Shown here piece after piece: positions 63,582 to 64,000 of a stretch of DNA of 64,000 nt; the stretch's first letter is position 1; the number at the start of each line of letters is the position of its first letter. The DNA comes from Novosphingobium sp. PhB57 (GTDB lineage: Bacteria > Pseudomonadota > Alphaproteobacteria > Sphingomonadales > Sphingomonadaceae). The position numbers were made by a program, and so were the translations under genes. Below the pieces are notes generated by a model, which worked only from the letters and a program-made list of their open reading frames with translations, searched no databases and had not been told where the DNA came from. The stretch spans positions 1 through 64,000 of the forward strand of contig NZ_SMBO01000010.1 in the NCBI RefSeq assembly GCF_004342985.1, in the 5' to 3' direction.

Positions 63582-64000
63582 TCATTCTTCCCGAAAAGAA
63601 CATTGTTCAGCGTAAACTTCGTTCCAGTCATTTTTGAGACTGACCACCGTAATCCCGAACTCTTCCGCGCGATCGAGAGCCTCTGCTAAAGGGCTGACGG
63701 CAAATTCCCGATCGTAAGCAAACTCCCGCTCCCCATCGTCGTGGTGAAGCAGGAGAGCCAGTCGCAGGCCGCTTCCCGATAAGGTGTATCTAAGCATCGC
63801 GAGATCGCCGTCGGAGTTCCCAAATGCGAAGATCGGCCGGCGTCCTATATGAAGAGCGATGTTCTGCACCTTAGCTTCCCGGTCATCAAAGCTTTGCAGT
63901 TCAGCGAGTTTCAGCAAACTCACTTTCCCGTCGGAGACTTCCATTCGGGTCCTGACGCTGGAGCCAACAACCTGCGAGCGAGCGATCCCGTAGACCTCTT
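63582..64000 (-). CDS. HAD-superfamily hydrolase, partial (runs off the window)
   Basis: The minus-strand frame is open from the edge: EVYGIARSQVVGSSVRTRME, then the core KVQNIALHIGRRPIFAFGNS-DGDLAML, where GNSDGDLAML holds the motif IV Asp residues of haloacid-dehalogenase-type phosphatases, and HHDDGEREFAYDREFAVSPL with ITVVSLKNDWNEVY at the end. This is the C-terminal part of a phosphoserine-phosphatase-like hydrolase. The N-terminal DxDxT motif lies outside the window. The last ten residues (AEQCSFREE) differ from the usual ending and may have been changed by the adjacent IS3 end. Confidence 0.8.
   Translation of the reverse strand, partial: EVYGIARSQVVGSSVRTRMEVSDGKVSLLKLAELQSFDDREAKVQNIALHIGRRPIFAFGNSDGDLAMLRYTLSGSGLRLALLLHHDDGEREFAYDREFAVSPLAEALDRAEEFGITVVSLKNDWNEVYAEQCSFREE

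Overview
The window looks like a GC-rich alphaproteobacterial replicon of the order Sphingomonadales (Novosphingobium/Sphingobium/Sphingopyxis type). The basis is the family mix: large TonB-dependent receptors next to secreted peptidases and amidohydrolases, a PRISE-type SDR under an HxlR regulator, typical sphingomonad small proteins, a sphingomonad IS5-type transposase, and one candidate GGAAC-N17-GTT (EcfG-type) stress promoter. No rRNA, tRNA, replication origin or CRISPR array was recognised. The density of broken genes and IS pieces points to an accessory region or secondary replicon.

Layout. 1-4 kb: the tail of an IS5-family element, an MFS exporter and a group of small unknown proteins. 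4.7-14.6 kb: a tricorn-like protease, then on the minus strand the operon TonB receptor > S9 peptidase > amidohydrolase. 15-19 kb: small genes (PilZ, ankyrin, acidic and coiled-coil-like proteins) and a DsbA/FrnE fragment, followed by an intact IS5-family element (about 19.48-20.85 kb). 21-25.7 kb: SDR/HxlR divergent pair, FAD monooxygenase and a Tat-exported alpha-L-fucosidase. 26.4-28.4 kb: a second-type groESL in which groES is frameshifted and groEL is intact. 28.7-39.8 kb: a decayed region with an IS110 relic, a frameshifted beta-propeller-like gene, a sulfatase relic, an outer-membrane-protein relic, an IS701-type relic, a formylglycine-generating-enzyme relic, a truncated BASS transporter and a DUF2092 relic, interspersed with intact outer-membrane genes (PF13557 type, Omp85 type, DUF3313).

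40-41.9 kb: an SDR divergent from an XRE/MmyB regulator. 42.6-56.2 kb: a second nitrogen-compound locus: amidase and ornithine-cyclodeaminase homologue, a divergent Lrp regulator, a giant beta-propeller amidohydrolase, a TonB receptor clearly paralogous to the first one, a YtcJ-type amidohydrolase, a PaiB-like protein and a MocR regulator. 56.7-63.4 kb: LysR with a divergent redox/detoxification operon (DJ-1/PfpI, ABM, Old Yellow Enzyme, alpha/beta hydrolase, SDR, aldehyde dehydrogenase). The right edge holds an IS3-family end next to a HAD-type hydrolase that runs off the window.

How the genes work together (inference): the two receptor loci look like parallel systems that import an amide- or peptide-like compound through the outer membrane and hydrolyse it with exported peptidases and amidohydrolases. 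The second locus adds cytoplasmic amino-acid conversion and two amino-acid/PLP-type regulators. The substrate cannot be told from sequence alone.
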